This document shows, piece after piece, positions 6,771 to 9,257 of a stretch of 9,257 nucleotides of DNA (positions are counted from its first letter, which is position 1; each line of letters opens with the position of its first letter). The position numbers and the translations under genes are program-made. The notes beneath the pieces are model-generated. The model did no database searches, was not told the DNA's origin, and was given only the letters and a program-made list of their open reading frames with translations. The stretch lies in assembly GCA_016926765.1 (NCBI GenBank), contig JAFGNY010000072.1, forward strand, positions 1 to 9,257, given 5' to 3'. Source of the DNA: Bacteroidales bacterium (lineage in GTDB: Bacteria > Bacteroidota > Bacteroidia > Bacteroidales > FEN-979).

Positions 6771-9257
6771 TTATTTATTGATTATCAGCTTCTTAGCTAT
6801 ACGATCTGTCTCCGAACGGATCTCTACAACGTAAATACCTGCTTCCAGGGATAATGAGCGAAATTCGATTGTCACCGGGTTGGTATCATCCTGGAGGGTT
6901 GTTTTTCGAACCAGCAGTTGTCCGTTTAACGCATAGATTTCAGTTGTAATGGGTCCGGGATTCCTACTCAACGCCAGGATCTTGATCAGGTCCGGAGTTG
7001 CGGGATTCGGATAGATGGTCGCCTGGAGATCTCTCCCATTCATCGTAGATGGGGGGTCTCCCTGGATGGTAAACGCACGGGATTCAGACCATAGAACCTC
7101 TTTATTTCCTGTGATCCCTCTTACAGCCCAATAGTAGGTTATGTCCCGTTCTAATACGGTGTCCGGTATGCCGGAAGCCGTTTCCTTAAGAGTTGATTTT
7201 CTGTATACTGTGGTTGAAGGCGCGATGTGGGAAGCTGAGGCAATAAACAGGGTATACTCTTCAATCTCAACATCTTCAGCATACCAGGAAAAAAAGATTT
7301 CCGGAGCTTCTAATCTCATCTCGTTTTCGGGGGTCACAGAGACCAGTTTCCCCTGGGTATAATTGACGATATAACTGATATACCAGGGTTTTTGTCCAGC
7401 CAGGCTATCATAGAACCACCAATTCCCATCCTCTGGTTTGAACCAGTACATTTCAACCGTATACTCCGAAAAATTGACTCCCAAACTCTTTTCCGTAAGG
7501 TTTTTCAGAGAAGCCTCCACTTTATGTCCGATTTCGGTCTGGGCTTGTATTTCTGATTCATAACTGGTTTTTTCACCGTAGGATAATCCGATTTCAAAAA
7601 TGGCCGGTATTTTTAACCCGGCAGATATTTCGACTTCATAGGTCGTTTTCTGGGCTGATGAAGTGGTGGTATCAGCCACTTCATCAAAAGTCCCTATATC
7701 ACCGGCTGTCGGAGAGGACCAGTTCATGGTGGCAACCGGCTGTAATCCGCTGTTTATAATACTCTCCCAGTGCATAGTCCGGTGGTCGGGTTTCCAATCG
7801 GCCAGATCCGTTGCATTGGGCTTATCGATTAAAAAAGGAAACTCTGCAATAGCACGGGTTGAAGATTTGACCGTTGTACCTGTTGTCCTGAAAAGGTACT
7901 GCAACGAATTTGGGATCGGGTCTAAAAGTTGGGTATCCCACCATGGGTATACCTGGTAGCTGATCCTGGTCATATCGGGAATGGTATAAATAAACACCCC
8001 GTTTTCCTGTAGCTCTTCATTCAGGGGAAACGATTTAGTCAGCTCCGTGGTAATGGTAGTTCCGGTGCTAACCTTATTCAGATAGGCATTGGAATATTTA
8101 AATTTAGTACCGAACCCCAATCCACCCTCTTCTCCCATGCCAGTCTTGATCTCATAACCCATAGAATACTCATTTTCATATGCGTTGGTTAATTCCGTTT
8201 TGGATACCTCAGTCTTCGTGAAGACCAATTCTGTTGGATCCACTTCGTTGTGCTGTTTCCAGACATCCCAATCGATAGAACAGGGTGGAGCTCCATCCAC
8301 GATTCCTGTAAGCGACCACATGGTGGTGATTTCTTTTCCATACAGGCTGTCATTTGCGAGATCATTGCTTGATACCGCGGAATTTGGGACAGGCCGCCAG
8401 AGATCCGAGTTAAAGCAGGCCCCGTTCAGTTTCTTTTTGGAATCGGGATAAAAGAACCATACCTGCTGTTGAAAACCGTCATTATCTGATCCCAGATAAT
8501 TCGTGAAGTGCTTTGGAACAAGATCAACTGTTCCGGCTATCAGAAACTGACTATTGACATCCTTTGGTGTTGTAGAAGCTGGCAGCACCACCGTGCCGTT
8601 ATATTCATTTGTATTATAGTTCAGTTCATACATCAATTCATGATAGGTAACCGGATAATGTCCGTCAGAATTTTTCTGTGTTCCGATGATGAACAACGCA
8701 TAGCGTTGATTATCCTCTTCATGACCAGAGATGGTGGTTCGTTTTCCCTGAATGGATCCCTGGACGATTGCAGAAGCGGCGCAATTACTATACACTCCTC
8801 CATGAACAGGAGTATATTGCCAGGTGGAATCCAAAAACCCTAGGTAACTGTTTCCCTTTTGATTGAAAGTATTGATATAGGTGTAGTGATGATTCAGCGT
8901 ATCGTAAAACGAAAACATTCCACCCAGTGTCCCACCCTGCATCCCATTTATAATAGCACTGTCTCCTGTGGCGATAAACCGGTTTTGCGACTGATTGTAA
9001 TAATAAGTGTAATACCACCATGTTTGATAATAGGAAATTTTATCATTGTCTATATAGTTGAAAAAATAAAGGCACGTATCGATCTGCATTGCTCCCCTTT
9101 TAGTCTTATGTGGTTCACCGTGAAATGCGGTATAATAGCAAATCCAGTGGGATTTGTCGTCGGCCAGCCGGCCATAGCATTCCACATAGTCATGTTTCGA
9201 CCAGTCGTAGTGAGAATCAATCAGCATATAAAACCATAATTGCTGATTGAACTCAAA
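6771..9257 (-). CDS. Large T9SS-secreted protein of unknown function, 5'-truncated by window edge
   Basis: The frame stays open from the right edge to the stop at 6771-6773. A Met codon exists at 9225-9227, but ten further codons upstream (FEFNQQLWFY) are also open and no signal peptide is visible, so the true start lies outside the window. Numbering from that Met, residues 1-160 are rich in Tyr, Trp and Phe and I do not recognise them. Residues about 170-340 are mixed beta-like sequence, also unrecognised. Residues about 342-432 and 520-606 look like two copies of an amphipathic beta-hairpin module. Residues about 636-722 resemble a fibronectin type III-like domain (EIFFSWYAEDVEIEEYTLFI, then ITYYWAVRG and SESRAFTI). 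Residues about 733-818 are a T9SS type A sorting domain with YPNPA and terminal LIINK. The protein is therefore exported across the outer membrane. Its biochemical role is unknown; a pore-forming or adhesive role is speculative. It converges on the activase gene with a 3-base gap. Confidence 0.9.
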   Translation of the reverse strand, partial: FEFNQQLWFYMLIDSHYDWSKHDYVECYGRLADDKSHWICYYTAFHGEPHKTKRGAMQIDTCLYFFNYIDNDKISYYQTWWYYTYYYNQSQNRFIATGDSAIINGMQGGTLGGMFSFYDTLNHHYTYINTFNQKGNSYLGFLDSTWQYTPVHGGVYSNCAASAIVQGSIQGKRTTISGHEEDNQRYALFIIGTQKNSDGHYPVTYHELMYELNYNTNEYNGTVVLPASTTPKDVNSQFLIAGTVDLVPKHFTNYLGSDNDGFQQQVWFFYPDSKKKLNGACFNSDLWRPVPNSAVSSNDLANDSLYGKEITTMWSLTGIVDGAPPCSIDWDVWKQHNEVDPTELVFTKTEVSKTELTNAYENEYSMGYEIKTGMGEEGGLGFGTKFKYSNAYLNKVSTGTTITTELTKSFPLNEELQENGVFIYTIPDMTRISYQVYPWWDTQLLDPIPNSLQYLFRTTGTTVKSSTRAIAEFPFLIDKPNATDLADWKPDHRTMHWESIINSGLQPVATMNWSSPTAGDIGTFDEVADTTTSSAQKTTYEVEISAGLKIPAIFEIGLSYGEKTSYESEIQAQTEIGHKVEASLKNLTEKSLGVNFSEYTVEMYWFKPEDGNWWFYDSLAGQKPWYISYIVNYTQGKLVSVTPENEMRLEAPEIFFSWYAEDVEIEEYTLFIASASHIAPSTTVYRKSTLKETASGIPDTVLERDITYYWAVRGITGNKEVLWSESRAFTIQGDPPSTMNGRDLQATIYPNPATPDLIKILALSRNPGPITTEIYALNGQLLVRKTTLQDDTNPVTIEFRSLSLEAGIYVVEIRSETDRIAKKLIINK
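6774..7031 (-). other. T9SS type A C-terminal sorting domain of the large protein
   Basis: The last about 86 residues contain TIYPNPATPDLIKI (737-750), the strand TTEIYALNGQLLVRKT (761-776), the segment SLSLEAGIYVVEIRS (791-805) and a basic, hydrophobic tail AKKLIINK. This order is standard for the Por secretion system sorting domain. Confidence 0.92.
7062..7322 (-). other. Fibronectin type III-like domain in the large protein
   Basis: Residues about 636-722 show the usual FN3 strand pattern. There is an early tryptophan in FFSWYAEDVEIEEYTLFI (645-662), a Y-x-W pair in ITYYWAVRGI (696-705), and a final strand after SESR (714-717). Such domains commonly act as spacers before T9SS tails. The assignment rests on pattern only. 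Confidence 0.6.
7410..7670 (-). repeat. Candidate beta-hairpin module, copy B
   Basis: Residues about 520-606 begin with a Thr/Ser-rich lead (TTTSSAQKTTYE, 520-531). They continue with the alternating strand VEISAGLKIPAIFEIGLSYG (532-551) and the return strand EKTSYESEIQAQTEIGHKVE (552-571), then a strand SEYTVEMYWFKPED (587-600). The Ser/Thr-rich flanks around a smoother G/A/I core are reminiscent of the insertion region of aerolysin/ETX-MTX2 proteins. This is a visual resemblance only. Confidence 0.35.
7932..8204 (-). repeat. Candidate beta-hairpin module, copy A
   Basis: Residues about 342-432 hold a stretch with alternating polar and hydrophobic residues, starting TNAYENEYSMGYEIKTGMG (347-365). 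A Gly-rich turn and KFKYSNAYLNKVSTGTTITT (375-394) follow, then a strand GVFIYTIPDMTRISYQVYPWW (410-430). The order of hairpin then aromatic strand is echoed by copy B at 7410-7670. No nucleotide-level repeat is evident, so any duplication is old. Confidence 0.35.

Noticed and set aside
1..9257. CRISPR arrays, insertion sequences, tRNA or rRNA genes
   Set aside because: No regularly spaced direct repeats, transposase-like proteins, terminal inverted repeats or RNA-gene signatures were found on reading both strands.

Overview
This window looks like chromosomal DNA from a Bacteroidota bacterium, probably an anaerobic or facultative member of the Bacteroidales/Marinilabiliales type. The grounds are two large secreted proteins that end in a type IX secretion (T9SS) C-terminal sorting domain with the YPNP hallmark, a promoter box matching the Bacteroidota -7 consensus (TAnnTTTG), the lack of clear Shine-Dalgarno sequences before most starts, and a glycyl-radical-enzyme activase that implies anaerobic metabolism. 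Base composition looks moderate and even along the window, with no insertion sequence, integrase, tRNA, rRNA or CRISPR array seen.

Layout, left to right: (1) bases 1-121 are a short lead-in with no securely assigned gene. (2) 122-2797, plus strand, is a probable two-gene operon of a secreted C69-family dipeptidase and an EamA-type drug/metabolite transporter, 6 bases apart. (3) 2772-4478, minus strand, is a secreted Asp-box (sialidase/BNR-like) beta-propeller protein with a T9SS tail; its 3' end overlaps the transporter by 26 bases. (4) 4479-4591 is a divergent promoter region. (5) 4592-6767, plus strand, is a second two-gene unit of a secreted M64 zinc metallopeptidase and a radical-SAM glycyl-radical-enzyme activase that starts at a GTG inside the peptidase gene. 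(6) 6771-9257, minus strand, is the 3' part of a very large T9SS cargo gene whose 5' end lies beyond the right edge.

Four of the six genes encode exported proteins: two peptidases and two T9SS cargo proteins. Together with a small-molecule transporter this suggests extracellular or periplasmic handling of protein or glycoprotein material, but no shared pathway is proven by the sequence. The most intriguing gene is the last one. Its N-terminal and middle parts match no family I recognise with confidence, and its middle appears to hold two copies of a Ser/Thr/Tyr-rich amphipathic beta-hairpin module resembling the membrane-inserting region of aerolysin/ETX-MTX2 pore-forming proteins. That resemblance is a hypothesis from pattern reading, not a demonstrated homology.
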